Part shown: one piece after another, positions 7,596-16,664 of the stretch
How the letters are laid out: the number at the start of each line of letters is the position of its first letter
Numbering within the stretch: the stretch's first letter is position 1
DNA from: an uncultured Dehalococcoidia bacterium
GTDB lineage: Bacteria > Chloroflexota > Dehalococcoidia > GIF9 > UBA5629
DNA length: 33,345 nucleotides
Assembly: GCA_903844685.1 (NCBI GenBank)
Contig: CAIMUM010000222.1
Coordinates: 1 to 33,345 of the forward strand
Reading direction: 5' to 3'
Program-made: the position numbers and the translations under genes
The notes under the pieces: generated by a model
The model's input: the letters and a program-made list of their open reading frames with translations, nothing else
What the model was told of the DNA's origin: nothing
The model's database searches: none

Positions 7596-10500
7596 ATGAA
7601 CATACACTCATTAATACCCCTGATAGCAACCATAGCATATATCCCGCTGATTATCATCCTTTACGCTAATCGTCCCTGGCAGCGTCAGAAACAGGTCTTC
7701 GTATTGTTCCTCTTTGCTGCCATGCTGTGGAGCTTAGGTGATTTCCTGTTTCGCAGCGATTTCCTGGTCAACGAAAAAACTGTTATTGCAATAGCAATAC
7801 TCTGTAGCGTTGTCTTCGCCGCAACGCAACTGCACTACTTCCTGCGTACGTACTATGAGACAAAAAAGCCGGGAGTCCCCGTGGCTTACATTATCATGGT
7901 TCTGGCCTTTATATGGATAATCCTGTTTACCCCTCAACGTTTAGTAGTCGATAAAGGCGTTCCACCGGTATATGGAACGTGGATATATCCTCTATTAATT
8001 TATTATATCGTCTTGATCGGGCGCGATGTCTTCATTCTTGTCAAAAAGCTTAGAAGTATTGTAGACCCTTTGGCACGCAACCAATTAGCCTACCTTCTTG
8101 TATCTATATTTATTCCCGCGCTCATTGTTGCCTTCGTAACAGGCGGCATGGCACAGGAATATCCATTAGCCCACGTGGCCAATTTTATCAGCGCCCTGCT
8201 TTTAACTTATACCGTTATCAAACATCAATTACTCGATTTGCGTATTGTCCTGCGGCGCAGTCTGGCTGTTACCGCTATGGCTGCTATCGGCATAGGCATC
8301 TACCTGCTACTGTATGTCATCGGGCATTTTCTCTTCCACTTCGATGTGATCAGCATTAACTTTTTACTGGGAATGGGTGCCGCCCTGTTGATTGCCTTCG
8401 TGATTTACCAGGTACGGTACGTGGCCATAGGCCAGATAGACAAATTGTTTTACCGGGATACCTACGAATACCGCCAAAAACTCAAAGACTTTACCGAGAA
8501 CCGTATCAGGGGGATGCTCAGCCTCGATGAAATGGGCAATGAGTTGTTAAACCTGCTGTGCGGCGCTATCAGGTGCAAACAGGCGTCTCTTTTGCTACCC
8601 CGTGAGGATAACGGTGAGTTTTTTGTCCGTTTTTCGGTCGGCGATGCACAAGCTGGATTGCCTCTATCGGTAAAAAACGATAGCCCGATCATCCAATGGC
8701 TGCAAAAGACGAAAACATATCTGCCCAGGGACAGATTGGATATAGCTCCCGAATTCAAGAGTTTATGGAAAGAAGAACTGGAATCTATTGCCCAATTGAA
8801 TATCCAGATGTTCTTGCCGGTGATCAGCAGAAATAACATTATAGGCTTGCTGGCACTCGGCGAAAAACAGCACAAACGCGGGTATTCGCTGGAAGACATT
8901 AACTATACCGAGAGAATACTCAACAATACCGCCACCAGCATTGAGAAAGAATACCTGCAGGACCAGCTGAGAAAACGTGAACAGGAACTATCACTTATAA
9001 ATCAATTGGCCGGTGTAATTTCCTCCAGTTTAGATATAAAAGAGGTATATGACGCCTTTGTCGGCGAGCTTAAAGAATTTATCGAGGTTGATTATGCGGC
9101 GATTGCCCTGGTGGAAGGTGACAACATATATTTTGCCGCCGTATCGACACAAGTCGGTTCCGCCTGGCATGCCGGAGAAAAAATCCCGATGCGCGGCACG
9201 GGAACGGAATGGGTTTATCTGAACAGGAGGCCCTTCTATGAGCGTGACCTTACCAAACGCAAACGATTTTGGACATGCGAAGAATATATCAAGCGGGGAC
9301 TGCGGTCGGTACTATACCTCCCGCTTGTAAACAAGGGGGAAGTCATAGGTGTGCTGATCATCGGCAGTAAAAATGTTGCAGCCTATAACACGGAACAGAG
9401 CATATTGCTGGAACACCTGGCTTCGCAGATAGCCGCTCCGATTGAAAACAGCCGGCTTTTTACTAAATCTGAGGAAATAGCGCGAGTCGACGGCCTTACA
9501 GAGTTATTTAACCGGCGCCATTTTGACGAAAGGATGCGTGAGGAGATAGCCCGTCACTCACGGTACGGGGATACGCTTTCCATGCTCCTCATCGATATGG
9601 ATAATTTTAAAAAATATAATGATACCTTCGGGCATTTAGCGGGAGACCGCATGTTGGTGCACGCGGCCGGCCTGGTCAAGGCTGCTACCAGGACTTCGGA
9701 CCTCGTCTTCAGATACGGTGGAGATGAGTTCGCGGTTATATTGCCAAACTCGTCTACTATGGATTCTTTCAAAGTTGCGGAGCGTATGAGGGAGAATTTA
9801 GCCGTTGAAATGTCCGGCAGGCAGGTGGACATCACGATCAGCATAGGGGTGGCCTCCTGGCCTGGCGACGGCACAACACTGGACGAGGTATGTTATGCGG
9901 CTGACATGGCCTTATATTACGCCAAGCGTACGGGACAAAACAGGACATCAATCGCGTCACGCACCCTTTTCTCTCTGAATGAACCAAATGTAAACGTTAA
10001 TACGGAAGCTGAAGTGCTAAGCACCATATACGCCCTGGCAGCGACACTTGAAGCGCGTGACAAGTATACGTACGGCCATTCGCGCCGTGTGAGCCGTTAT
10101 GCCGTATCGTTAGCGGAAGCTTTAAATTTACCGCCCGAACAGGTAGCGCTGGTAAGCGCAGCGTCCCTCCTTCACGACATAGGTAAGGTGGGAATACCTG
10201 ACAATGTGCTCAACAAATGCGAAAAACTATCGGATGACGAATGGGAATTGCTCAAACAACATCCCCGATTGTCCGCAACTATCGTAGGGCATGTGCCCAG
10301 TTTAAGCGCCTGTCTTGCTGCGGTAAGACATCACCATGAGCGTTGGGATGGTGCCGGTTACCCGGCAGGGTTAAAAGATGAGGCTATACCCATAGAAGCA
10401 CGTATACTGACGGTTACTGACTCTTTTGAAGCTATGATATCTGAAAGACCTTACCGTAAGGCATTATCTTTCAAACAAGCAATAGCGGAATTAGAAAAAT

Positions 10501-10616
10501 GCTCCGGAACACAATTCGATCCAGCAGTAGTCAGGGCATTCATCCCCATAGCGCTCTCATCCGCTCCTGACGATATCGAACTTGAAATGCAACGCAGCCA
10601 GCAAGACCAGGGTTAA
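7596..10616 (+). CDS. Membrane sensor with GAF domains, diguanylate cyclase (GGDEF) and HD-GYP phosphodiesterase
   Basis: This 1006-aa protein has about nine hydrophobic segments in residues 7-280 (7TM-histidine-kinase-like sensor region). Two GAF-like domains follow (about 310-455 and 465-620) with a charged linker between them. The GGDEF domain spans about 630-790 with an intact GGDEF at 708-712. An I-site RTSD lies exactly five residues upstream, so product inhibition is expected. The HD-GYP domain spans about 805-990 with LLHDIGK (HD near 860) and HHERWDGAGYP (GYP near 921). Both catalytic halves look intact, so it could both make and degrade c-di-GMP under control of the sensor. It starts at ATG 7596 without SD. 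Its TAA overlaps the convergent methyltransferase stop by 4 bases (TTAA). Confidence 0.95.
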   Translation: MNIHSLIPLIATIAYIPLIIILYANRPWQRQKQVFVLFLFAAMLWSLGDFLFRSDFLVNEKTVIAIAILCSVVFAATQLHYFLRTYYETKKPGVPVAYIIMVLAFIWIILFTPQRLVVDKGVPPVYGTWIYPLLIYYIVLIGRDVFILVKKLRSIVDPLARNQLAYLLVSIFIPALIVAFVTGGMAQEYPLAHVANFISALLLTYTVIKHQLLDLRIVLRRSLAVTAMAAIGIGIYLLLYVIGHFLFHFDVISINFLLGMGAALLIAFVIYQVRYVAIGQIDKLFYRDTYEYRQKLKDFTENRIRGMLSLDEMGNELLNLLCGAIRCKQASLLLPREDNGEFFVRFSVGDAQAGLPLSVKNDSPIIQWLQKTKTYLPRDRLDIAPEFKSLWKEELESIAQLNIQMFLPVISRNNIIGLLALGEKQHKRGYSLEDINYTERILNNTATSIEKEYLQDQLRKREQELSLINQLAGVISSSLDIKEVYDAFVGELKEFIEVDYAAIALVEGDNIYFAAVSTQVGSAWHAGEKIPMRGTGTEWVYLNRRPFYERDLTKRKRFWTCEEYIKRGLRSVLYLPLVNKGEVIGVLIIGSKNVAAYNTEQSILLEHLASQIAAPIENSRLFTKSEEIARVDGLTELFNRRHFDERMREEIARHSRYGDTLSMLLIDMDNFKKYNDTFGHLAGDRMLVHAAGLVKAATRTSDLVFRYGGDEFAVILPNSSTMDSFKVAERMRENLAVEMSGRQVDITISIGVASWPGDGTTLDEVCYAADMALYYAKRTGQNRTSIASRTLFSLNEPNVNVNTEAEVLSTIYALAATLEARDKYTYGHSRRVSRYAVSLAEALNLPPEQVALVSAASLLHDIGKVGIPDNVLNKCEKLSDDEWELLKQHPRLSATIVGHVPSLSACLAAVRHHHERWDGAGYPAGLKDEAIPIEARILTVTDSFEAMISERPYRKALSFKQAIAELEKCSGTQFDPAVVRAFIPIALSSAPDDIELEMQRSQQDQG

Positions 10617-11275
10617 CCCGGCCTGGCAAGTACACATATATTCCTGGAAAGATACTTTACCCGCAACGTGTACCCGTTCTCAGCATAAGTCCTCATAACT
10701 TCGAATCCGGCCGACTTCAGCAGTCTTGTTATTTCAGGATAAGTAAAAAGATAGTAATGGCGCATAAGTTGTTTGTCTTGAATTTTCCAGGGAACAATTA
10801 CTTGCTTGCCCTTCCCGATAAAATCCTTCTGCCAGCGGTTCCATACCGTTAAGAAAACCTCGCCGCCTGGCTTCAAGATACGCCGCAATTCCCGGAAAGC
10901 CTGCAGCCTGCTTTGTTTATCTAAAATATGATGATAGGCGGCCACGGAGATAATCCAATCAAAGCTTCTATCTTGGAAAGGCAGGCTAACAGCGTCCGCC
11001 ACTATCAGGCTGGCCGCAAATTTGAATTTATCGGAATATTTTAATGCCAGATTGATCATCGCTGCTGAGGAATCAATCCCCCATAATTCGAATTTATCCT
11101 TGAACGGCAGGAAGTCCGGCCCGTGCGCGCAGCCTATATTCAGCAGCTTCCCGCTTTGCCAGCGTTGCGCCACTGCATCAAGCTCTGCTCTGAACCGGGT
11201 CCGGTGGCGAAGCCTGTACCAGCTCTCGGCTATACCGTCATAGACGTTGGAGAGATCGTTTTCTTTGGTGTCCAT
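10613..11275 (-). CDS. Trm9/ALKBH8-like SAM-dependent methyltransferase
   Basis: This 220-aa class I methyltransferase has the SAM-binding motif LLNIGCAHGPDF at residues 44-55. The acidic motif II is in LWGIDSSAAM, and an ISVAAYHHI segment precedes RELRRILKPGGEVFLTVW. The N-terminal NVYDGIAESWYRLR, the AAYHHI and the RHYYLFTYPEITRLLKSAGF segment resemble Trm9/ALKBH8. Those enzymes methylate 5-carboxymethyluridine at tRNA position 34. The divergent neighbour is Elp3, which makes the carboxymethyl group, so a shared pathway is plausible. A generic Methyltransf_11 enzyme acting on a small molecule cannot be excluded from sequence alone. The start is ATG 11275. Confidence 0.85.
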   Translation of the reverse strand: MDTKENDLSNVYDGIAESWYRLRHRTRFRAELDAVAQRWQSGKLLNIGCAHGPDFLPFKDKFELWGIDSSAAMINLALKYSDKFKFAASLIVADAVSLPFQDRSFDWIISVAAYHHILDKQSRLQAFRELRRILKPGGEVFLTVWNRWQKDFIGKGKQVIVPWKIQDKQLMRHYYLFTYPEITRLLKSAGFEVMRTYAENGYTLRVKYLSRNICVLARPG

Positions 11276-11340
11276 ATAGCTAATTTGCTACACTTGCAGC
11301 GCAACTCAAATATAACATAACCGGCAAGTTGAATCACATT

Positions 11341-12699
11341 ATGCGAAAAGGTTCGAGGACGATCTCCGGCGTCACGCCCGTGGCGGTCATGTCCAAGCCG
11401 GCGCCCTGCCCGGGCTCTTGCGTATTCTGCCCGACCTATCCTGATTCGCCGAAAAGCTACACACCTGAATCTCCCGCCGTATTGAGGGCGCTGGCCTGCG
11501 ATTTTGACCCTCAGAAACAGGTGGAACTCCGGCTCAAGATATTATCCAGGATGGGGCACCCGGGCGACAAAATTGAGCTTATCGTGATGGGCGGCACTTT
11601 CCTGGCAACTGAACCGGATTACCAGTATAGCTTTATCAAATCCTGCTATGATGCCCTGAACGGCAAAATTTCAAGCAATCTTGAAGAGGCCAAGCATATC
11701 AACGAAAGCTCGGCATTCAGGTGCGTTGGGCTCTGCATAGAAACCAGGCCCGACTGGTGCGGGGAAACTGAGGTAAACCGGATGCTGGAATTCGGCGCCA
11801 CACGCGTCGAATTGGGCGTCCAGGCCCTTGATGACGATATCTACAGCCTGGTACGCAGGGGTCACAGCGTAAGCGACGTCGCCAGAGCAACAGCACTGTT
11901 GAAGAAATACGGCTTGAAAGTCTACTACCACTGGATGCCGGGGTTGCCGGGCTCAAGCATAGATCACGACCTCGAAATGACACGCATGCTTTTTGAAGAT
12001 GACCGGTTCAAACCGGACGGTCTCAAACTCTACCCGATGCTGGTCGTGGCCGGCACTGAAATCGAGAGGTGGTATGCGGAGGGCAGGTATTTACCCTACA
12101 CGATGGATGAGCTTACTGCCTTGTTGGCAGACATAAAGGCGATGGTCCCGGGATATGTCCGAGTTCCGCGCGTGATGCGGGACATACCCACCAGATTTAT
12201 CGTTGCGGGTTGCCGGGACCTGGCCCTCCGCTCCAACGTACAGGAGGCTATGAAAACCAGGGGACTGCAATGCCAGTGCACCCGCTGCCGGGAGTACGGC
12301 CACAGGCGGCGCGACGGCTGGCATATCGGGCAGCCATCCCTTCACCGCTATGAATACGCGGCATCAGGCGGCAGGGAGATATTCCTATCCTGTGAAGACT
12401 CTGGCGGCACGCTTTTCGGGCTCCTGAGATTGCGCATCAGCCCGGATGACATATATCCGGCTATGGTGAGGGAGATCCATATTTTCGGTTCAGAGGTGCC
12501 GCTGGGGGACCAGGATGACCTTGCTGCACAGCACAAGGGGCTCGGTTCACAATTGCTGAAAGAGGCCGAAAGGATTGCCCGTGAGGAGAATTCGATAGGC
12601 AAAATTGCAGTCATAAGCGGTGTGGGGGCCAGGGACTATTTCCGCAATACCGGCGGTTACGAATTAGAAGGGCACTATATGATAAAGTCTCTAAAGTAA
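11341..12699 (+). CDS. elp3: Elp3-type tRNA uridine carboxymethyl synthase (radical SAM + GNAT)
   Basis: The N-terminal half is a radical SAM domain. It opens with RTISGVTPVAVMSKP and the cluster motif CPGSCVFC (CX3CX2C), followed by the CIETRPDWC and LELGVQ-like segments. A cysteine-rich CQCTRCRE segment near residue 315 is typical of the Elp3 zinc site. The C-terminal GNAT domain has the acetyl-CoA loop QHKGLGSQLL and ends GVGARDYFRNTGGYELEGHYM. Elp3 uses acetyl-CoA and SAM to add a carboxymethyl group at C5 of U34 in tRNA. The Dehalococcoides mccartyi homologue is a structurally studied member and also lacks the long eukaryotic N-terminus. The track start TTG 11329 adds four residues; ATG 11341 is preferred, and neither has an SD. 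Confidence 0.95.
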   Translation: MRKGSRTISGVTPVAVMSKPAPCPGSCVFCPTYPDSPKSYTPESPAVLRALACDFDPQKQVELRLKILSRMGHPGDKIELIVMGGTFLATEPDYQYSFIKSCYDALNGKISSNLEEAKHINESSAFRCVGLCIETRPDWCGETEVNRMLEFGATRVELGVQALDDDIYSLVRRGHSVSDVARATALLKKYGLKVYYHWMPGLPGSSIDHDLEMTRMLFEDDRFKPDGLKLYPMLVVAGTEIERWYAEGRYLPYTMDELTALLADIKAMVPGYVRVPRVMRDIPTRFIVAGCRDLALRSNVQEAMKTRGLQCQCTRCREYGHRRRDGWHIGQPSLHRYEYAASGGREIFLSCEDSGGTLFGLLRLRISPDDIYPAMVREIHIFGSEVPLGDQDDLAAQHKGLGSQLLKEAERIAREENSIGKIAVISGVGARDYFRNTGGYELEGHYMIKSLK

Positions 12700-12704
12700 C
12701 CGCA

Positions 12705-13676
12705 TCAGGGGTAAAGATGGCAGGCCGCGTAATGTCCCGGCACAACTTCCCTGAAGGCGGGCTCTGCCACCGGGCAAATCTCCATCACCCTGTGACACCT
12801 GGTGTGAAAACGGCAGCCGGCCGGCGGTTTGAGGGGGGATGGCATATCGCCACTGAGCAAAATCCTGCTACCACCACCCCGCCTTAAGCCGGCCACGGCA
12901 GAGAGCAGGGCTTCAGTGTAGGGATGCAACGGATCCCTGAATAACTCCTCCTTATCCGCCAGTTCCACGATCTGTCCCATGTACATCACCGCCACGCGGT
13001 CGGCTATGTATTTTACCACCGCGAGATCATGGCTCACGAACATATACGATAGCCCGTCCGCGTCCTTGATATCCATCATCAGGTTAAGTACCTGTGCCTG
13101 CACCGATACGTCCAGGGCGCTAACCGGCTCGTCCGCAATAATCAGCCGGGGATCCATGGCCAGCGCGCGGGCAATGCCGATACGCTGGCGCTGGCCTCCG
13201 CTGAATTCATGCGGATACCTCTCCGCAAAGCCTGCCTCAAGGCCGACCTTCTCCATCAGGCGCGCCACTCTCCGGCCGCGCTCGCCGGCACCGCTGACCC
13301 CGTGCACAATCAAAGCCTCCCCGATTGAATCACCCACCGGCATACGCGGATCAAGCGACGAATCGGGATCCTGGAAAACGATCTGTATTTTGCCCCGCAA
13401 CGTGCGCAAATCCCGCTTATTCAAGGAAAGCACGTCAGTCCCCTGGAAAGAGATCTGCCCGCCCGTGGGCTCTTCCAGCCGCAGTATCGCTTTGCCGAGA
13501 GTGGATTTACCGCATCCCGATTCTCCCACCAGTCCCAACACTTCCCCCTCGATAATATCCAGCGAAACACCGTCTACCGCTTTTATCTCCCCCAGCGGCC
13601 TGGGTATCAAACCTGCGGTTACACGGTAGTATTTCTTGAGATTTTTGATCTGTAAGAGCGGAACCTTATTGATCAT
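12705..13676 (-). CDS. Peptide-type ABC importer ATP-binding protein (DppF/OppF-like)
   Basis: This 323-aa ABC ATPase has Walker A GESGCGKST, signature SGGQRQRIGIARAL, Walker B LIIADEPVSALD, the D-loop and the H-loop VSHDLAVV. The C-terminal oligo_HPY-type tail carries CRFHTRCHRVMEIC. Cysteines in that tail have been linked to iron-sulfur binding in some homologues, which I only note. It energises import through the DppB/DppC-like permeases encoded upstream. Its ATG overlaps the stop of the preceding ATPase gene by 4 bases (ATGA), indicating coupled translation. It is the last gene of the transporter operon and ends only 5 bases from the convergent Elp3 stop. The substrate is unknown. Confidence 0.96.
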   Translation of the reverse strand: MINKVPLLQIKNLKKYYRVTAGLIPRPLGEIKAVDGVSLDIIEGEVLGLVGESGCGKSTLGKAILRLEEPTGGQISFQGTDVLSLNKRDLRTLRGKIQIVFQDPDSSLDPRMPVGDSIGEALIVHGVSGAGERGRRVARLMEKVGLEAGFAERYPHEFSGGQRQRIGIARALAMDPRLIIADEPVSALDVSVQAQVLNLMMDIKDADGLSYMFVSHDLAVVKYIADRVAVMYMGQIVELADKEELFRDPLHPYTEALLSAVAGLRRGGGSRILLSGDMPSPLKPPAGCRFHTRCHRVMEICPVAEPAFREVVPGHYAACHLYP

Positions 13677-14686
13677 GCTATGAAAGCTCCGGCGTTATCG
13701 TATAGATGACAGGCAACTTTATGAACACCCGCTATGTTCACCAGTGCAGGCTCAGTTGAACGGCAAACATCCATCACATCCCTGCAGCGCGGGTGGAAGG
13801 TGCATCCCTCCGGCAGGTCGATGGGATTGGGGGTATTGCCGGGTATGGACGGCAACCTTTTGAGGTTCGTGGATATATCCGGAAGGCAGGCAATCAGGCC
13901 ACGCGTGTAAGGATGGGCAGGATCAGTGAGAATAGTCTCAACCGGCGCTATCTCGACAACCCTGCCGCCATAGATAACGGCTGCCCGGTCGCCTATCTCG
14001 CGTACCAGCGACAGGTCATGCGTGATAAAAATTATAGACATGTTGCGCCTGGTTTTCAGTTCCTGCAGTATGAACATAATCTGTGCGCGTATAGTGACAT
14101 CCACCGCCGTGGTAGGTTCATCGGCGATCAATATTGACGGATCACAGGAAAGGCCCATGGCGATCATGGCCCTCTGCTTCATGCCGCCGGACATCTGGTG
14201 CGGATACATATTCAGCGCATTTTCAGCCTGGGGGATATTCATCTCCTCGAGGAGCAGCCGTGCTTTCTTGCGAGCGTCTGCCCGGTTATACCGGCCATGT
14301 GCATTTATTTGCTCCATTATCTGATCACCTATGGTAAAAACCGGGTTCAGGGCGGATTGCGCATTCTGAAAAACCATGGCAATCTCCTTGCCCCTGACCC
14401 GCCTGACCTGCTCCACAGGGCAATTCGCCAGGTCAATTCCGGCGAACATGACCTTGCCGCTGACAATTTTACCGGGAGGGCTATCGAAAAGCCGGAGGAG
14501 CGAAAGGGCGGTAACCGATTTACCGCAACCCGATTCACCCACCAGGCACAGGCATTCACCCTGCCTCAGATCAAAATCCACCCCGTTGACAGCCTTTACT
14601 ATCCCCCGTCGGGTATAGAACCAGGTTTTCAAGTTGCTTATTTCCAGTAAAGTGTTCACTGTCAATCTATTTTCACCATTGCACAC
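13673..14686 (-). CDS. Peptide-type ABC importer ATP-binding protein (DppD/OppD-like)
   Basis: This is the second ABC ATPase of the heterodimeric pair, up to 337 aa. It has Walker A GESGCGKSV, signature MSGGMKQRAMIAMGL, Walker B SILIADEPTTAVDVT and H-loop ITHDLSLV. The tail CTFHPRCRDVMDVC is like that of its partner. The start is uncertain. GTG 14686 lies just after the stop of the permease gene and lacks an SD. TTG 14665 has GGTGA about 7 bases upstream. GTG 14659 (starting about VNTLLEISNL) is also possible and places the first strand at the usual position. It overlaps the next ATPase gene by 4 bases. Confidence 0.95.
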   Translation of the reverse strand: MCNGENRLTVNTLLEISNLKTWFYTRRGIVKAVNGVDFDLRQGECLCLVGESGCGKSVTALSLLRLFDSPPGKIVSGKVMFAGIDLANCPVEQVRRVRGKEIAMVFQNAQSALNPVFTIGDQIMEQINAHGRYNRADARKKARLLLEEMNIPQAENALNMYPHQMSGGMKQRAMIAMGLSCDPSILIADEPTTAVDVTIRAQIMFILQELKTRRNMSIIFITHDLSLVREIGDRAAVIYGGRVVEIAPVETILTDPAHPYTRGLIACLPDISTNLKRLPSIPGNTPNPIDLPEGCTFHPRCRDVMDVCRSTEPALVNIAGVHKVACHLYDNAGAFIA

Positions 14687-14691
14687 AAATC

Positions 14692-15654
14692 TTATACGCT
14701 GGCCTTGGGGTCAAAGGCATCACGTAAACCGTCACCGAAAAAATTAAATGAAAGGACGGTCAGAAAAAGCATGATGCCCGGCTCGACCGCCACCCACCAG
14801 GCGGAATCCAGGCTGTGCTGCCCGGTATTGAGTATCGTGCCCCAGCTCGTGCTCATCGGGTCACCCAGTCCTATGAAGCTCAGTGATGCCTCCGCCATGA
14901 TCACACCGGGTATGGAGAGCGAAGCCATCACTATGATAAGGCTGCTGACATTGGGGATGAGATGGTTAAATATAACCCTCGTATCGCTGGCCCCCAGGGC
15001 TTTGGACGCGGTGATAAAATCCCTTGTCCGTAACGACAGCGCTTCGCTGCGTATCAGGCGCGCTGCGCCCGTCCAACCTGTCAGGCCGATGACCAGCACG
15101 ATAATGGCCAGGCTGGGACCGAAAATGAAGACAATCAGCACCAGCAGCAGGAAGAAGGGGAAGGTCATCATGATATCCGTGAAGCGCATCAGGGCATTAT
15201 CCACCCAACCGCCCAGGAAAGCGGATAATACGCCGAGAAAGGTGCCCAGGAATATGGCTATGCCCGTGGCCAGCAGCCCTACCAGCAGCGATATCCTGGC
15301 GCCGGAGACCAGCATGGCCAGCATATCGCGTCCCTTGCTGTCGGTGCCCAGCGGATGCTCGGGTCGCCCTTCAATCATCGTAGTAGTTATCTCATTGGTT
15401 TTTATATCGTAAATCGATTCCTGTATCGAGAATCCCAAGGGCGGCAGGTTCAGGATATTGAAATCGGTTTTCTGCGGGTCCTGTACCAGCAGTGGTCCGA
15501 AAATACCTGTCAAAACAAGAAAACCGATGAATCCCAGACCCACCAGCGAAAGCCGGTTTTTCTGCAGCCTTTCCCAATAGTAGCCCCAGAGGCGATGGCT
15601 GATACGCAAAGGTATGCGGGATCTGCCACCCTGCCCTGGTTTCAACTCAGTCAT
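14692..15654 (-). CDS. Peptide-type ABC importer permease (DppC/OppC-like)
   Basis: This 320-aa integral membrane protein has an N-terminal OppC-type region (RLQKNRLSLVGLGFIGFLVL as the first membrane helix), a periplasmic-side loop, then about five further helices. The ATPase-coupling EAA loop is ASKALGASDTRVIFNHLIPN. It forms the translocation path together with the DppB-like subunit. Its ATG lies 8 bases inside the end of the upstream permease gene, so the two are translationally coupled. The extra-cytoplasmic loop after helix 1 (QDPQKTDFN to EHPLGTDSKGRD) is the usual OppC pattern. Confidence 0.96.
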   Translation of the reverse strand: MTELKPGQGGRSRIPLRISHRLWGYYWERLQKNRLSLVGLGFIGFLVLTGIFGPLLVQDPQKTDFNILNLPPLGFSIQESIYDIKTNEITTTMIEGRPEHPLGTDSKGRDMLAMLVSGARISLLVGLLATGIAIFLGTFLGVLSAFLGGWVDNALMRFTDIMMTFPFFLLLVLIVFIFGPSLAIIVLVIGLTGWTGAARLIRSEALSLRTRDFITASKALGASDTRVIFNHLIPNVSSLIIVMASLSIPGVIMAEASLSFIGLGDPMSTSWGTILNTGQHSLDSAWWVAVEPGIMLFLTVLSFNFFGDGLRDAFDPKASV

Positions 15655-16609
15655 ATCTGATCCTCGGGTCGAGGTAGGTATAGATAAGGTCGGTCGCCAG
15701 GTTGATAAAAAGCACCATGAAAGTGCCGATCAGCGTTACCGCTATAACAACAGCATAATCGTTGGCAAAGATAGCGTTAAAGGAAACCTGTCCCAGTCCG
15801 GGTATGCCGAAGACTATCTCGGTCAGGTAAGCCCCGCCGAAAACAATGCTGCCCAGGTCGAACATGATGATGGTCACCAGGGGCAGCACGGCGTTGCGCA
15901 GCACATGCTTGCCTATCACCGTCCTCTCGGATAACCCCTTGGCGCGCGCGGTGGTAACAAATTCCTTACGGAGGTTATCCAGCATGGCCGAACGCGTATA
16001 GCGCACGTAGCCGGCCAACTCCCCCGTGCCCAGCGCCAGCACGGGCATGATCAACTGCCGCAGGTTTTCCAGCGACCAGATGGGGTAACTTGTATCGTAA
16101 AAAGTCTTGAAAACACCCAGGTAGACGGCGAATACCAGTATCAGCATCAAACCCAGCCAGAATCCCGGTATAGATATGCCGATGAAAGAAAATATGGACG
16201 TGGCATAATCGATCTTCGTATTCTGATTAACCGCCGATAGTATGCCCAGGCCGACGCCCAGGATGATGGCAAAAATCGTAGCCAGCAGGATAAGCTGGAA
16301 TGAATAAATCCAGTGCGAGCCGATCAGTTCCATGACAGGCTGTGAGGCGCTGAATGACCAGCCCCACTTGCCCTGCAGGAGGTTGCCCATATACAGTAAA
16401 TACTGCTCGATAATCGGCTTATCCAGGCCGTAACGCGCCTCGATGGCCTGCCTTACCGATTCCACATCCTGACCTTTAGCAGCGATGTTGAGGATATACC
16501 GGTCTACGGGCGATGTCGGGCCGACGCGCAGCAAGATAAAGGTGATGGTCAGTATGCCCCAGGCGATGATGACGCTGTAAAGTAAACGCTTGATAATATA
16601 GCTGCGCAT
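15647..16609 (-). CDS. Peptide-type ABC importer permease (DppB/OppB-like)
   Basis: This 320-aa membrane protein has the standard DppB start (MRSYIIKRLLYSVIIAWGILTITFILLR as helix 1), a soluble loop of about 60 residues, then five more helices. The EAA loop is TTARAKGLSERTVIGKHVLRNA. The GIPGLG near the end of the helical region is conserved in the family. It pairs with the DppC-like subunit. The start is ATG 16609, about 55 bases after the stop of the binding-protein gene, with a GGGCGGG a few bases upstream as a possible SD. Confidence 0.96.
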   Translation of the reverse strand: MRSYIIKRLLYSVIIAWGILTITFILLRVGPTSPVDRYILNIAAKGQDVESVRQAIEARYGLDKPIIEQYLLYMGNLLQGKWGWSFSASQPVMELIGSHWIYSFQLILLATIFAIILGVGLGILSAVNQNTKIDYATSIFSFIGISIPGFWLGLMLILVFAVYLGVFKTFYDTSYPIWSLENLRQLIMPVLALGTGELAGYVRYTRSAMLDNLRKEFVTTARAKGLSERTVIGKHVLRNAVLPLVTIIMFDLGSIVFGGAYLTEIVFGIPGLGQVSFNAIFANDYAVVIAVTLIGTFMVLFINLATDLIYTYLDPRIRYD

Positions 16610-16664
16610 ATACCCGCCCGGTGGAGGGCTGTTACACCCGGGATGTGATCCTGTTGATTACAGT

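Noticed and set aside
12979-13629. 216-aa plus-strand ORF in the ATPase gene
   Set aside because: Antisense frame of the DppF-like ATPase; serine- and arginine-rich and without a domain.
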